From contig NC_052354.1 of the NCBI RefSeq assembly GCF_009727055.1, positions 51,323,143 to 51,387,142 of the forward strand: a DNA stretch of 64,000 nt. The letters run 5' to 3'. This DNA comes from Benincasa hispida. Its lineage: Eukaryota > Streptophyta > Magnoliopsida > Cucurbitales > Cucurbitaceae. The notes under the pieces are model-generated. The model did not search any database, was not told the DNA's origin, and saw only the letters and a list, made by a program, of their open reading frames with translations. Both the position numbers and the translations under genes were made by a program. This document shows positions 43,885-56,867 of this stretch, piece by piece (the stretch's first letter is position 1; each line of letters opens with the position of its first letter).

Positions 43885-44757
43885 TGTTGGGATTGGTGTC
43901 CTAAATCTCTTGTATTCTCATTGTTTGTAAACTCTGTAAATAAATCGTTATTAATAAAATAATTGTTATTTTATGTGCATACACTCAATCCAATAAACTA
44001 AGATCCTAGATTATTTTATGTAATTTAAACATATATATAGAGATATACAGGTGGATCATGTTTAAATAATAAGCTGAACGATCTGTAGTAGATGGATAAG
44101 GCTAGATACCTTATCTTAGTGACACTATAGATATGAACTGCTTTGTAGTTGTTACAAGTGCTACAGATGATGTGATCCTGATCATTCATGTGAAGACGTG
44201 TGAGTGGAGGCATTCTATACAAAGAGTTTGTATAAGACCGTACCAAAAAATGAATAGTCTTTCTTTATAATACCATTTCTAGAAAAAACTTACATTTCAC
44301 TAGGATGACCATAGGTGATTTGACCTCAATCCTAGGTGAGTTGTGAACTCTATCTACGAGGGTGGTCCTTTGATTTACATGGGTGAGAGTGGCTAGTTTT
44401 GCCGACTCAATATGCCTACCATTTTAGAGATTTGTCTGATTGGGGAGTTGGGAACTCAGCTACACGAGAAGGAATTCATTCCTTCCCTATTGTTAAGGTG
44501 AGTAGATAAATTACTCCCTTAAGGGCTGATTCTAACCTTGAACAATGTGATGCCTCACCCTTTCCTGATCGAAAAGAGGTTCGATTATAGTTAGACTATA
44601 ACGTATTGTTCATTAGAGGGATCAATGGTACTTAAGGAGTTCGATGTAACTATTGGGGAAAAATGGTAATTTTGAGCCAAGTGTACTTACAAGCAATTTT
44701 TGACAGGTCAACGCATCGTTGATTGATTATATTCAATGGATACAGAAATATCTAGGC
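43885..44757 (+). mobile_element. 3' LTR of the copia fragment, truncated
   Basis: Starts TGTTGGGATTGGTGTCCTAA after an AGGACAAGAAGGATA purine tract. Block order matches the other copia LTRs in the window. It stops at 44,757 within '...cagaaatatct', the older transposon-protein element following. Confidence 0.7.
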
Positions 44758-45622
44758 AAAGGGCAAGGAGAGGTTGGTTGAGGCATCCCCTATCAAAGAA
44801 GAAACAAGGAAGGAGAAGAGGAAGGACGGTGATAACATGTTGTTGGAAATAGGGTTCTTCCCAACTAGCATCATCATTACTCGATTCCATCACTAGCATC
44901 ATCACAGAGCTGGGATGGGAGGACTTCTGCTAGAGTCCCTCAATCGTTGTGTCGACATTGTGCGTGCCTTTTATCAGGGCAGCCTGCATGAGGATGACAG
45001 TGTGGTGACTGTGTCGGGTTATCGTGTGTCGTTCAGTGCCAATGACATCAATGAACTATTCAAGTTAAAAGGCAATCCTGATGCACCGGGAAACAGATTG
45101 ATAGAGGCATCAGGCATTGAATACATTTAGATGTGCTGAGGATACTTGCATAACTTGACTCCTTATGGAAGATCTCCTTAATAAGCATCAAGACTTTGGC
45201 TTCTGATCGATTACTTCCTAAAGCAAGTTTGTGGGTTTATCTGGTTAAAAGACGGCCGATCCTCACAAGACATGACAAAATGGTATCCAGGGATCGCCTG
45301 ATGGCAACCTACTGCATCACTAGAGGCATCCCCATCGACGTTGGGTTTCTCATCGCACAGTGAATATGGGGAATATTCGGCAAGCCGTGAGGATAGTTCT
45401 TCTTTCCATGGACCATTACAAGCCTTTGCTTGTGTGTAGGCTTTGGTGTAGACGAAGAGCCCTTGGAAAAGGTACACGGGATTATCACTAATAAGATCTT
45501 GGGCTGATTGTTAAGGAACTCCCCGTTTTTCCCTGAACCTGCCAAAGCCCTTGAGCGCATGACCCTCAGCCCCAACCAGCCAAAAAACAAAAGTTCAAGG
45601 CCAAAGTTTAGGAAGTGGCTGG
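44758..45622 (+). pseudogene. Plant transposon-protein domain fragment (left part)
   Basis: An open frame 44,915-45,127 (IVRAFYQGSLHEDDSVVTVS, then GYRVSFSANDINELFKL) followed in other frames by RPILTRHDKMVSRDRLMATY, CITRGIPIDVGFLIA, FFPWTITSLCLCVGFG and GIITNKIL. This order matches the 'putative plant transposon protein' domain common in Ogre-like retroelements. Stops and frame changes occur throughout. The last five bases (GCTGG) are the target duplicated by the copia insertion, and the sequence resumes at 60,826. Confidence 0.6.
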
Positions 45623-47761
45623 TGTTGGGGTTAATGTCCTAAACTCTTGTTAGGTCCTGTAGTTTGTAAACACCTGTATTGAACAAACGCTTGTGATGTA
45701 AAAATATGAGATAATTTCTTCACTGTTGTCAATGAAACATGAGATGTTTTAATTGCTTTAACACAAACCAATAAACTAAGATCCCTGTTTGTCATTGTAA
45801 CTTAAGCATGTATGTGGAGACATATAAGTTGATCATGCCTTAAGTGATAACCAAAATGGTCTCTAGTATATGGATATAGGAGGGAAACCTTATCCTGGTG
45901 ACACTTCGGATGCGACTCGCTTTGTAGATAGTTACAAGTGTTGTGACGTGCTACAGATGGTTTGATCCTGATCATTCATGTGGAGACATACGAGCGGAGG
46001 TGTCCTATACAAAGAAGTTCGTATCAGACCGGACCACGAAATGTATAGTCTCGTTATATAACACCATTCATTATAGAGACTTCACTTCACTAGGATGACC
46101 ATTGGTAACATGACCTTAATTCTGAGTGAGTTGGGAACTCCTGCCTTTGAGGGTGATCCTTTGATTTGCATGGGTTTGAGTTGCCAAATTGCCGACTCAA
46201 ACTTACCATTTTTTAGGATTCGTCTGATTGGGGAGTTGGGAACTCAACTACACAAGATGGAATTCACTCCTTTCCCGAAGCAAGGGTAAGTAGATAGATT
46301 GTTCCCTCAAGGGCTGATTCTAAGGCTTGAACGATGTGGCGCCATACACCTTCTCATGGCCCGAGAGGTGTCCACACATAGTAGGACTATGATGTATTAT
46401 TCATTAAAAGAATTAGTGGTACTTAAGGAGTTAGATGTAACTACAGGAGCAAAATGGTAAATTGACTCAGATGTACTAACAAGCATCTGTGAAGGGTTAT
46501 TGTACTGATGACTGGTTATATCCGATGGACAGAGAAATATATCTGTGGTGAGAAGAGTGCAGCTGTCGGTCTTTAGTTGAGTGCCCGACAGTTGACGGAT
46601 AGTAAATCTCGTGGCTAAAGAGTTTAGACAGCTATTCACGTACCGTTGGAGCTTCAAGCTATAGGTTTATAACGTTCCCTAGGTAGCTCAATGGATTCAA
46701 GTTGCGAACCAGTTTTTGGGCCAGTTTGAAGTGTTCAAATTGATAAGAGGGAGTTTGATTATATATGATATGATTAAATTGGTTTAGTTATATTTGATAT
46801 AGTTGATAAGATGTTTGAGATATATTAATTGGAGGAAGTTGATATAAATATGATTTATATCAAGTAAAGGAGAAAAGGACTATGGTTTAAATATTACATT
46901 TGATGTGATATTAAAACTATAGGTTATAAATATAATATGATAAGTTAGTTATTATATTTATTTATAATTAAAACAATTATGAGATAATTGTTGGTGGTTT
47001 CTTCTTAACCGTGCGTGAAAGTGGGAGGGTGTATTTAGTTTTCATAACTGAAGGATAAAATGAAAAATGTTTTCATTTTGGAAGAGAACTGTTGCATCGC
47101 TTCATTTTGAGTATATTATCTATCGTTTAGCTCACGAGAGACTACACGACAACTTTAAGTGTTTGTCTAAACGATCATGTACACACGCTGTTGACTAAAC
47201 AATCGTGTAAGGTTTTACTAAGTGATCGCGCACCTAAGCGAGCTTTTCTAAATGATCAAACCTGATTTTCTAAATGATCGTGTACCTTTTCTAAACGATC
47301 AAGCACAAGTCTATGCAATAGACATAATACTCTCCCACTTGTTTGGTCGTTGAATATGGTTGTTGTTTCCTCCTTCCCTCTACTAAATCCAACAGGGCTC
47401 ACACCTCCTGGATTCTCACTCCGAGAATACCAAGGTCACTAACTAATGGTGTCCGAGAGGCTGCTTGTTCGTGGAGAAGACTGTTCATGTGCTAAGCGAC
47501 AACGAGATATTTGGGTAGACAATTACAGCGACAAGAGAGGTTGCTGGTCCTAGTTCTTCACGATAGCGAGAGAAAAATAGAAGAAGAGTTCTTCAAAGGT
47601 AAGTCTTTCATTCCTTTGTATTTAATTTATGAAAGTATGCCGTGATTTGTTCTAAAATGCATAACTGGCTTGTATGTTTGTGAATGCTTGTAATTCTGTC
47701 ACAATGAATTTAGAACGATCTTGCTTCTGCTCATAGGTTCTCTTAGATAAGAGTTCCTTCA
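45623..47761 (+). repeat. 5' LTR of the copia element
   Basis: 2,139 bp, TGTTGGGG...CCTTCA. Several degenerate CGATCG units occur at 47,140-47,320 in its downstream part. Confidence 0.85.
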
Positions 47762-47763
47762 AT

Positions 47764-47775
47764 TGGTATCAGAGC
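47764..47775 (+). other. Primer-binding site (initiator tRNA-Met)
   Basis: TGGTATCAGAGC, complementary to the 3' end of plant initiator methionine tRNA, two bases after the LTR end. Confidence 0.9.
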
Positions 47776-50123
47776 TAGGTTATGATATTTCAAATCCATT
47801 GTTGTATAGAACAACATTTGCATTCTTGGTAGGTAAAGCATGTCTGCATTCTGTTTAAGTGTTAAATATGTTTGTAGATGTGGATTAATGAAGTTTTTTG
47901 GGATTATTGCCTCTGGTTGTTGAGTTCTTTTACATTTAAAGTTAATTGTAAGGGCCCCTGTGTTTTTGGGCATATTAACTTGCTATTGAGTTTTTAGTTC
48001 AAAGTGTTTGAGTCAGTGTGAGTCGCTCATGATGAAGCTTCAAGGAAAGGAGTTGCATTGTACTTCGAGGAAGAACAAGACCACGCGTTGGTCAGATCAT
48101 GTAAACGATGGGGGTAAGCGAATCGTGTAGTAAAAGTTACTTAAGCACTTGCTCTATGATCATCTAGACGATCGTGCTTCACAGCAACGTAGTTGTCTAA
48201 ACGATGGTTTAGACTTGCGCGTTTAATATTAGTGTGCTGAACGATTGAGTTCCTCATGCTTCATCGCATTGTAAATGGTACTCGATCGTAGCTAAACGAT
48301 TGTGGTTACTCGCCCAATTTACTAAACGATCAGGGAGGCTTCGCCGGGTGGTTCAAGACCCAGTTCGCCTGTGAATCAGTTTGCTCGATGGATTTATGTA
48401 ATAGATAGAATTCTTTTCTAGTTTTTTAGGCTGATCATCCCAGTCCATTAATCCTGCGAATGTACATAAGATGTATATCTTATTATATGTCATATGATAT
48501 GTCATATAGTTGAAATCCCACCTTAGGTTATGCATTGGTCGTGCAACATCTCTATATTGTAAGTGTTATGATATAGTAGTTTGTATGACTTAAATTACAT
48601 AAGAGCATGCTCATGCATCATATAATATAAGAGTTATATTCATGCATGCATTAAGCATAGATATGCATCATCTTTATATTATAAGTGTTATAGTATAAGG
48701 GTATATGGAAGTCTGTTTTCTTAGTTCATTACTAAGTATATAAGAGTTATATATAGTAATGAATGAACATTGCATGAAGCATGACGCATAGGTTAAATTT
48801 ATAAGAGTTATAAATACCTAGTTGTGCATGGAAATGGAAAGGGGTTTTGATTATTTCTTTTATAAGTGTTATAAGGGAAATTAGAACTAAAATTTATGAA
48901 AAAGACATGCATGCGAACTTAGACTTAAATCATGGTTTTAAAAGAGTTTTAAAACTTGGTGGAGATAGACCTAAGATCACGGTTCTAATGAGATTAACAA
49001 CCTAAGATTTAATCTTTTAATCAGTTTTATAGGATTAAATTGACTAATAAAAGATTAAATATGTAGCAAATCTATCTATAAGGGATCTTTTGTCTAAGGC
49101 GGGTTCTGTCTAGGCTGGGATACTTAAGTTGATGAAAATGGAACACCCCTATTTGGGAACCTACCTAGAAAGGTGAATTAGATACATTTGATGCATGCAT
49201 GAAAATTTGAGGATAGTCTGTTAAAGAGTTTAATGGGACTTGATTTGAACTTGTTTAATTTCAAAGACAATAGTTGTTTTTGAGCAAATTAAACAGACTT
49301 AGATAAAATCAGTAGTCGGATCATCTAAGTTAATGAACCCCTAGGTAGAACATTCAGTGGGAGATACTTGGGGTATATGATACTTCATTTAAACCTCTTC
49401 ACGTTTCTCTCTTTATGTTCACACCGTGAGATTTATCCTCGGCCTCGTGGCACCCTGGGAGTGTCCCCCTAAAGGATGGTATTTGGGTAGGTCAATACCA
49501 AGGTGAATGGAGAGAATGTTCATAATAAGTGGGAGCGGGACGTGCGACAACATATCCCACGATCTCTCTCATTNGTGAATGGAGAGAATGTTCATAATAA
49601 GTGGGAGCGGGACGTGCGACAACATATCCCACGATCTCTCTCATTAGGTTGGATAACGTTTTATGCATCGCCTCGAGGTACCCTGAGAGGGTCCCTCTAT
49701 AGAATGGCAGTTTTGCATGACTCTTTATTTGATCTTCTATATAGGTTAAGGTCGATTTAATCTCTTGTCCTAGTCAGCTTTTTTCCTATGGTGGGCATAT
49801 TAGGGCGGTACTTTAGAGCCGAAAATGAGGGGTTATACTTACACGGAACTGTTAAAGGTTAACAATTCTGGACCGAAAAATGGTGATTGTTAGGGTCAGT
49901 TACAAGAGTTGTTTCTGTCTAATGGTTGAGAGTGTCTCATCCCATTGAAAGGGCATCTGATGACCCCTCCGGTGACGTTTGCCCTACCTCACTAGGGCAT
50001 CATTGTAAAATATATGTCTTTTCACTTAGGGTACATGGAAACTATTATGCTAAAACTAAAATTGGTGTTAAAAGTGGTATTGCATAGACTCATGAAGTTT
50101 GTTTGGTTTTTAGCAATGTTAGA
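47776..50123 (+). other. Copia 5' leader
   Basis: Untranslated leader of unusual length (about 2.3 kb). CGATCG-type units at 48,090-48,330. A 'tataagagttata' phrase is repeated many times between 48,550 and 48,900. The 71-bp duplication around an N is at 49,503-49,645. No coding frame with a known domain. Confidence 0.6.
49503..49645. repeat. 71-bp exact duplication flanking one N
   Basis: 49,503-49,573 and 49,575-49,645 are identical (both begin GTGAATGGAGAGAATG and end CTCTCTCATT), separated by a single N at 49,574. This is the signature of two contig ends that overlap but were joined without merging. Confidence 0.95.
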
Positions 50124-53100
50124 ATGGCTACAGCTACATTACCTCTATTAAGTGCTGAGAAATTGACTGGTGAGAACTACGCTAGTTGGAAACATATGAT
50201 CACTACTATTTTGATCATCGATGATTTATGGTTCATCCTTATGGAGGAGTGTCCTCCTATTCCACCTCAAAACTCCACTCAAAATCTTGGGAGGCTTATG
50301 AGCATTAGACATGGGCAGTCTGAATGACGTTTTGGCCAAGAAGCATGAGCCTATGGTCTCAGTGCGTGAGATCATGGAGTCCCTGCGGGGAATGTTCGGA
50401 CAACTATCTGAAAGCTCAAGCACGAAGCTCTCAAATGCATCTTCAACTCCAAAATGGAGGAATTCACCACTATTCGTGAACATGTGCTAAACATGATGTT
50501 CCACTTCAATGTGGCGGAGATGAATGGGTCATGCATTGATAAGGGTAGCCAGGTTAGCATAATTCTACACTCGTTGCCAGATAGCTTCCTTTACTTTGTC
50601 AGTAATGCTATACTGAACAAAGTTGACTATGCACTTACAACTCTCCTCAGCGAGTTGCAGACATTCCAATCCTTGTTGAAAATTAAGGAGAAGAAGGTTG
50701 GTGAGGCAAATGTTGCTTCATCATCAAAGAAGTTCCATAGGGGTTCGTCCTCAGGGACTAAGTCTGCACCTTTTACTTCTAACACTTCTAAGTGGAAGAA
50801 GAAGAAGGATGGTAAGGGGAAGGGGAAGGCACCTGCTAACCCATAGCCTGTCACCTAGCGAGGTAGGCAACCAGTGCTGCTTGACAAAGGAAAGTGTTTC
50901 CATTGCAACCAGGATGGGCACTGGAAGAGGAATTGTCCTCGCTGGATTAAGGAGAAGAAGAAGGCTAAGGTCAAGACAAAACAAGGTAAATATGATTTAC
51001 TAGTTTTGGAAACTTGTTTAGTAGAGAATGATGATTCTGCCTGGATTATCGACTCTGAGACCACTAATCATGTTTGTTCTTCTTTTCAGGGGATTAGATC
51101 CTAGCGGCAGCTTGAGGCTGGAGAGATGATGATGCGAATAGGCATCGGGCACATCGTCTCAGTTGTGGCAGTGGAAGGGCTCTAATTGACTTTACAGAAG
51201 AAATTTATTATTTTAAATAATGTGTATGTATTTCCTGAGTTAAAGCAAAACTTAAATTTCTATAAAATTTCTGATTCAATGTAAATATACTCTTCATTTT
51301 GATTTGAATAAAGTTATTCATAAAGATGGGGTTGAGATTTGTTCAGTAAAAATGGAAAACAATTTGTATGTGCTAAGGCCATTAGCAACGAGTTCCCTCC
51401 ATAACATAGAGATTTTTAAAACTGTCAGAACTTAAAATAAACGACAAAAGGTTTCTCTTAAGGCAGATGCCCAACTTTGGCACCTTTGATTAGGGCACAT
51501 CAATCTCAATAAAATTGAGAGGTTGGTGAAGAATGGACTTCTAAGTGAGTTAGAGGAAAATTCTTTACCAGTGTGTGAATCTTGCCTTGAAGGCAAGATG
51601 ACTAAAAGATCTTTTACTGGAAAAGGTTATCGAGCCAAAGAGTCTCTAGAGTTAGTGCATTTTGATGATTACACTTTTACTGATGATTACTCTCGATATC
51701 GGTATATTTATCTGATGCAATGGAAGCCTGAATCTTTTGAAATGTTCAGAGAGTTCAATGTTGAAGATGAAAACACATTGGATAGACACACTTCGATCGA
51801 ATTGAGGTGGAGAGTTTGTGGATTCGGAGTTCTAGAACAACATTGAATTATTTCCCAACTCTCAGCGCCAGGTACACTTCAGCAAAATAGTGTAGCGAAG
51901 AGGAGAAACAAAACCTTGTTGGACATGGTTTGGTCGATGATGAGTTGCGCTTCCTTACTAGACTCATTTTGGGATTTTGCAATAGAGGCTACAGTTTATA
52001 TCCTTAACTGTGTTCCTTCCAAGAGTATTTCCAGAACACCTTTGGAGTTGTGGAATAGGCGTAAAGCTAGTTTGCATCATTTACGCATATGACGTTGCGC
52101 AACATATGTGCTTCAGGCTAATCTAAAGAAATTGGAACCATGTTCAAGGTTGTGCCTCTTTGTAGGCTACCCAAAGGTACACGAGGGGGTTACTTTTATG
52201 ATCCTAATAAAAACAAAGTGTTTGTATCTACAAATGCTACCTTCCTGGAGGAGGATCATATGAGGGAGCATAGTCCACGTTGTAAGAACGTGTTACGTGA
52301 ACTTTCCAACAAAACTATTGAAACTTAAACAAGAGTTGTTGAATGGCCTGCTCCATTAGCAAGAGTTATTGATGGACGTTCATCTGGTAGGTTAGTTCCT
52401 CCTCAAGAGTTGAGGTAACCTCGACGTAGTGGAAGGGTTGCAAACCCACCTGTTTGCTATTTGGGTTTTATGAAAATCCTGGCTATGGTAGTCGATGGCG
52501 AAGTTAAGGATCTGTTTTCTTATCAGAAGGTAATGGAGGATGTTGACCGAGATGAATGGGTCAAAGCCATAGATCTCGAGATGGAGTCGATGTACTTCAA
52601 CTCAGTATGGGATCTTGTAGATCAACCTGATGGGGTAAAACCTATAGGTTGTAAATGGATCTACAAGAGAAAACGGGGTGCCGATGGGAAGGTGTAAACC
52701 TTCAAGGCTAGATTTGTGGCAAAAGGGTTATACCCAGGTGGAGGGAGTAAACTATGAAGAGACTTTCTCACCTGTTGCCATGTTGAAGTCTATCTGCATC
52801 CTCCTGTCCATTGCCTCATATTATGACTATGAGATATGGCAAATGGACGTCAAGACTGCCTTTCTGAATGATAATCTTGAGGAGACCATTTATATGGTGC
52901 AGCCCGAGGAAATTATAGCCCAAGGTCAAGAGCAAAAGGTTTGAAGGTTGAATCGATCAATTTATGGGCTAAAACAAGTGTCTCGATCTTGGAACACTCG
53001 GTTTGATACTACGATCAACTCGTACTTCTTTGACCAAAACGTTGATGAGCCTTGTGTCTACAAGAAAATCATCAACAATTCCGTAGTTTTCCTATTGTTG

Positions 53101-53960
53101 TATTTAGACGATATCCTACTCATTGGGAATGATGTAGGTCCACTGACATCAGTTAAGAATTGACTAGCGACCCAATTCCAAATGAAAGATTTGAGAGAGG
53201 CTCAGTTTGTTCTTGGTATTCAGATTTTTCGGGATCGAAAGAACAAAGTGCTAGCACTGTCTTAGGCATCGTACATTGACAAGACGTTGCTCAAGTACTC
53301 GATACAAAACTTTAAAAGGGGCCTACTGTCTTTCAGGCATGGAGTTACATTGTCTAAGGAAATGTGTCGTACGACAGTTCAAGAAGTGTAGAAGATGAGA
53401 TGGGTCCCTTATGCATCTGTTGTTGGCCCCTATGCATCTGTTGTTGGCAGTTTGATGTATGCGATGTTGTGTACTTGACCAGACATCTGCTACGTTGTGG
53501 GGATAGTCAGTAAATATCAGTCTAATCCAGGATAGGGTCACTGGACCACCGTCAAGAACATTCTCAAGTATCTTCGGAGAACAAGGGATTACATGCTCGT
53601 GTATGGATCTAAGGATTTGATCCTTACTGGATACATAGACTCTAATTTTAGACTGATAAGGATTCTTGAAAATCCACTTCAAGGTCAGTGTTCACTCTTA
53701 ACGGAGGAGCTGTAGTATGACGAAGCACTAAGCAGGGGTGCATCACTGACTCCACGATGGAGGCTAAGTATGTAGCGGCTTGTGAAGCTGCTAAGGAGAC
53801 CGTTTGGCTTAGGAAGTTCGTGACTGATAGTGCATCCAAGGGACGTGATAATCATGAAGATTTCTTTGGAGCACAACGTTGCTGAACCATTTATGAAAGC
53901 TCTCACGGCTACGGTTTTTTAGGGTAACCTTCAGAGCATAGGTCTACGAGACCACTCGCG
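50124..53960 (+). pseudogene. Copia gag-pol polyprotein, decayed
   Basis: Domains in order, each in broken frames. The gag starts at ATG 50,124 (MATATLPLLSAEKLTGENYA), continues at 50,454-50,846, and has the zinc knuckle CFHCNQDGHWKRNC near 50,895. The protease core WIIDSETTNHVC near 51,040 has the catalytic D-S-G changed to D-S-E. GAG-pre-integrase follows at about 51,470-51,660 (LGHINLNKIERL, CESCLEGK). The integrase core (TDDYSRYRYIYL, 51,660-52,100) is shortened. Reverse transcriptase lies at about 52,540-53,280 with IGCKWIYKRKRG, ARFVAKGYTQ, QMDVKTAFLN, RSIYGLKQ and the catalytic LLYLDDILLIGND. RNase H follows at 53,450-53,960, where a segment after WLRKFVTD is deleted compared with the copy at 43,170. 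More than ten stops and several frameshifts. Family: Ty1/copia (Tork/SIRE-like group not resolved). Confidence 0.88.
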
Positions 53961-54042
53961 AGTGGACTAGGGCAAGTGGCAGATTTTTTATACAGGATCT
54001 TTGTGCCCTCGTTTATTGTTTTGTACTTGTTGTTATGTACAC

Positions 54043-56867
54043 TGATGACGGGTAGAAATGTACATTATTATAGGCATTTTATTTAGAATTATGAAGGCTA
54101 ATAAGAAGAATATGCGGCGATTATACTAAGAATTCATGGGAAAGTGAGCTTGCGACGATTAGCATTGAAAAACTCGGCTAACCCACTATTATGCGTTATT
54201 TTGTGTTCAATTGTCTATTTTTGTAACTAACACAGGACTCGATTGCATGCGGTGATTCCCACAATCACAAAAGGCGATTGCATACGTTCATTGTATGGAT
54301 GTTGTGGCCATTAACCACATGCGTCCATCGCATAGATGTTGCGACTACAGAGTAATAACTATAATAGAGGGATGAACGCAAGGGTGGTGGAATGCGATGA
54401 TACTTTGAAAACCAAGCATGAACACATACCTTGGGAGTATCAAAAGATGATGTTGACATTTCACCTACCATGATGTTAGTAGTAGAGATTCAAAGCAGGT
54501 CCATCACTCTGTTAGTAGCAGAAATTCAGAGAAGGACCATTAATGATGTCGGTGATCGAGCTCTACAAATAGAAGCCTTAGAGCCCAACTGCAAATCATT
54601 CGAGATTCTGCCTTAGGGCAGTTCCTTGTGATCCAAAAAAAAGTGTGAGAAGATATTCTTGAGAGTTCTTCATTCGTCCTACCATTCTGAGTGACGACCG
54701 AACTTTGCTAGAGATAGATCTCGAGAGAGAATACTCCACCGCCCATCCATGGCACCACCGGCAGCTTGACACACATTTGCCCATCTGGCTTCATATCTCT
54801 TCTATCTCTGTATTGTATTACATTGTGGCTTAAGAGTTTAATACATTTTTTGATCAATGCATTTTTCCACTTCCTTCGATTCCATCTTCACTTACGTCTT
54901 CTTATCATCCTTTACTTTCATTGTACTGACTAAGTATGATTGTTAGAGTATCACATACTTAATCATGCGGCATAGACATATGAAGCATTTAACAAACCAC
55001 CGAGATGTGTACGTTACGTAAGTGTTGTGAGAAAATCCTCTTTGCTTGGTGTGAGGCTATAGCAACAGTTGTCTATGAGCGGTCGCAATGCTTGTCTATG
55101 AGTAGAATCATCAGAGACTAATTGTCCGACAGGGTAAGTAGCTGAACTCACTAAGCAAAGTAAGCAGTGTTCCTGGGGATAAATAATCTTATGTCAACCA
55201 TGCTTTATGTGATTACCTTGTCTTATGAACGCATCATTCATCATTTGGGTATACTTGGGAGAGAGTCTAAAAACCAAATCTAGGCTTGAGAGAGTCAGAT
55301 TGGAACGCATAAGCAAGAATAGAAGCTTAGGAATAGGTTCTGTTTGCTATTACACAGCGCATGCACTCTATAGATAGGATATGAAAGTATACGGTCACAT
55401 CGCATTTGTCCAGAAGTAAGATACGGTGGTATGCGGTCACCTTGTTTATGTGTGGGAGCATGTGAGAAAGAATAGGGACTTAGACATAAGTCCTATCGAC
55501 ACTATCACATATGCATCGCCTCCACCATTTTATCTATTTTTCCATACACATTATTACGCGTTAACAGTTGTCGTGTCTCTAATTCTCATAGTCATACTTC
55601 CATTGCTTAATCTGTTTAGTTAAGAGTAGAAGTAGCGCATAGCCCTTAAACTTCAATACTCTTTTATTCGTCGCCGCAACACATTAGTCATAACATTTAG
55701 CTACAAGTCCTTGAGTTCAACCTCGAATCACCCAAGAAACTTACGATCTCGTTATACTTGGAGAGAGAGCAAGAAAACTCTTGGCAGGAACGCATGGTCA
55801 TCACATAGATTCTTAGACACATATTGCATATCCCTTATTCCAACGCATGACCAGCGATGCATGGAGAACTAATAATGAATGCGTATTTATTTACTCCATT
55901 TTCCACGCAACAAGTTTTTGGCGCCGTTGCCGGGAACTTGGCAACTAATTGTTTGTTGAGTTTTGTGTTTTCCCAGGCACCCTTTTTACCTTGGGAGTAT
56001 TGTAGCTTGTGCGACCAAGTTGCAAATAATATTTGAAGTGTAGGTGATGCACCAAAAGCCAGTATTGACCCTGAGATAGAAAGGCAATCAGTCGCATGGG
56101 TTGAAAGCAGTTATAAGTGCGTAGCGATCAGCATGCGCCCAACAATTTTCGGAAGTTCCAATGGTCAGGACGAGCCTCTTAACCCAAGTAGTTGAGATCA
56201 ATCTCCTGCATGGAAGATTCCTTGCGGTGGCGCCACTCCAATTTCTCCAGGGACGTCTTCTACTCTATCTTTATCCTGCTTTCCTAGTTTAGTTTATTTT
56301 TAATGTTATTTTAGATATGCGTCTGCGTTCTTGAATGTGGTACTTTCGCTCCTTGTAGGTGCGACAATAATTCTCCTCGATGCGCAGTTATTACAGAAGA
56401 ATCCTCTCCATCATTCAACGCATAGCTTTGACTGCATGAATTCTAAAGCATGGTCGCAAGTGTTATTCTAATCGAAGGTTCTTTTCTTGTTATCTTGTAT
56501 ACACCTTATTACGCATTAACAATTGTCGTGTCTCTAATTCTCATAGTCATACTTCCATTTCTTAATCTATTTAGTTAGGAGTAAGAGTAGCGCATAGCCC
56601 TTAAACTTCAATATTCTTTTATTCTTCGCTGCAACACATTACTCATAACATTTAGCTGCAAGTCCCTGAGTTCAACCTCGGATCACTCGAGAAACTTCCG
56701 ATCTCGTTATACTTGGCGAGAGAGCAAGAAAACTTGTAGCAGGAATGCATGGTCATCGCATAGATCCCTAGACGCATATTACATATCCCTTAGTCCAACG
56801 CATGACCAGTGATGCATGGAGAACAAATAATGAACGTATATTTATTTACTCCATTTTCCACGCATCA
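54043..56867 (+). mobile_element. Gypsy-like LTR element nested in the copia element, internally deleted
   Basis: Flanked by TACAC (54,038-54,042) and TACAA (56,868-56,872). The 5' LTR is 54,043-55,912 (TGATGACGGG...CGCAACA) with a TATA-like CTACAAATAG near 54,563. Then comes TTTTTGGCGCCGTTGCCGGG (from 55,915), the Athila/Tat primer site. A short leader with a gag-start-like SIDPEIERQSVAW frame follows, and then only the last 370 bp of the 3' LTR (56,498-56,867), matching 55,543-55,912. The coding region and 1.5 kb of the 3' LTR are gone. Confidence 0.8.

Noticed and set aside
54043..56867. Part of the copia element itself
   Set aside because: It has its own LTR, gypsy-type primer site and flanking TACAC/TACAA, so it is a separate later insertion.
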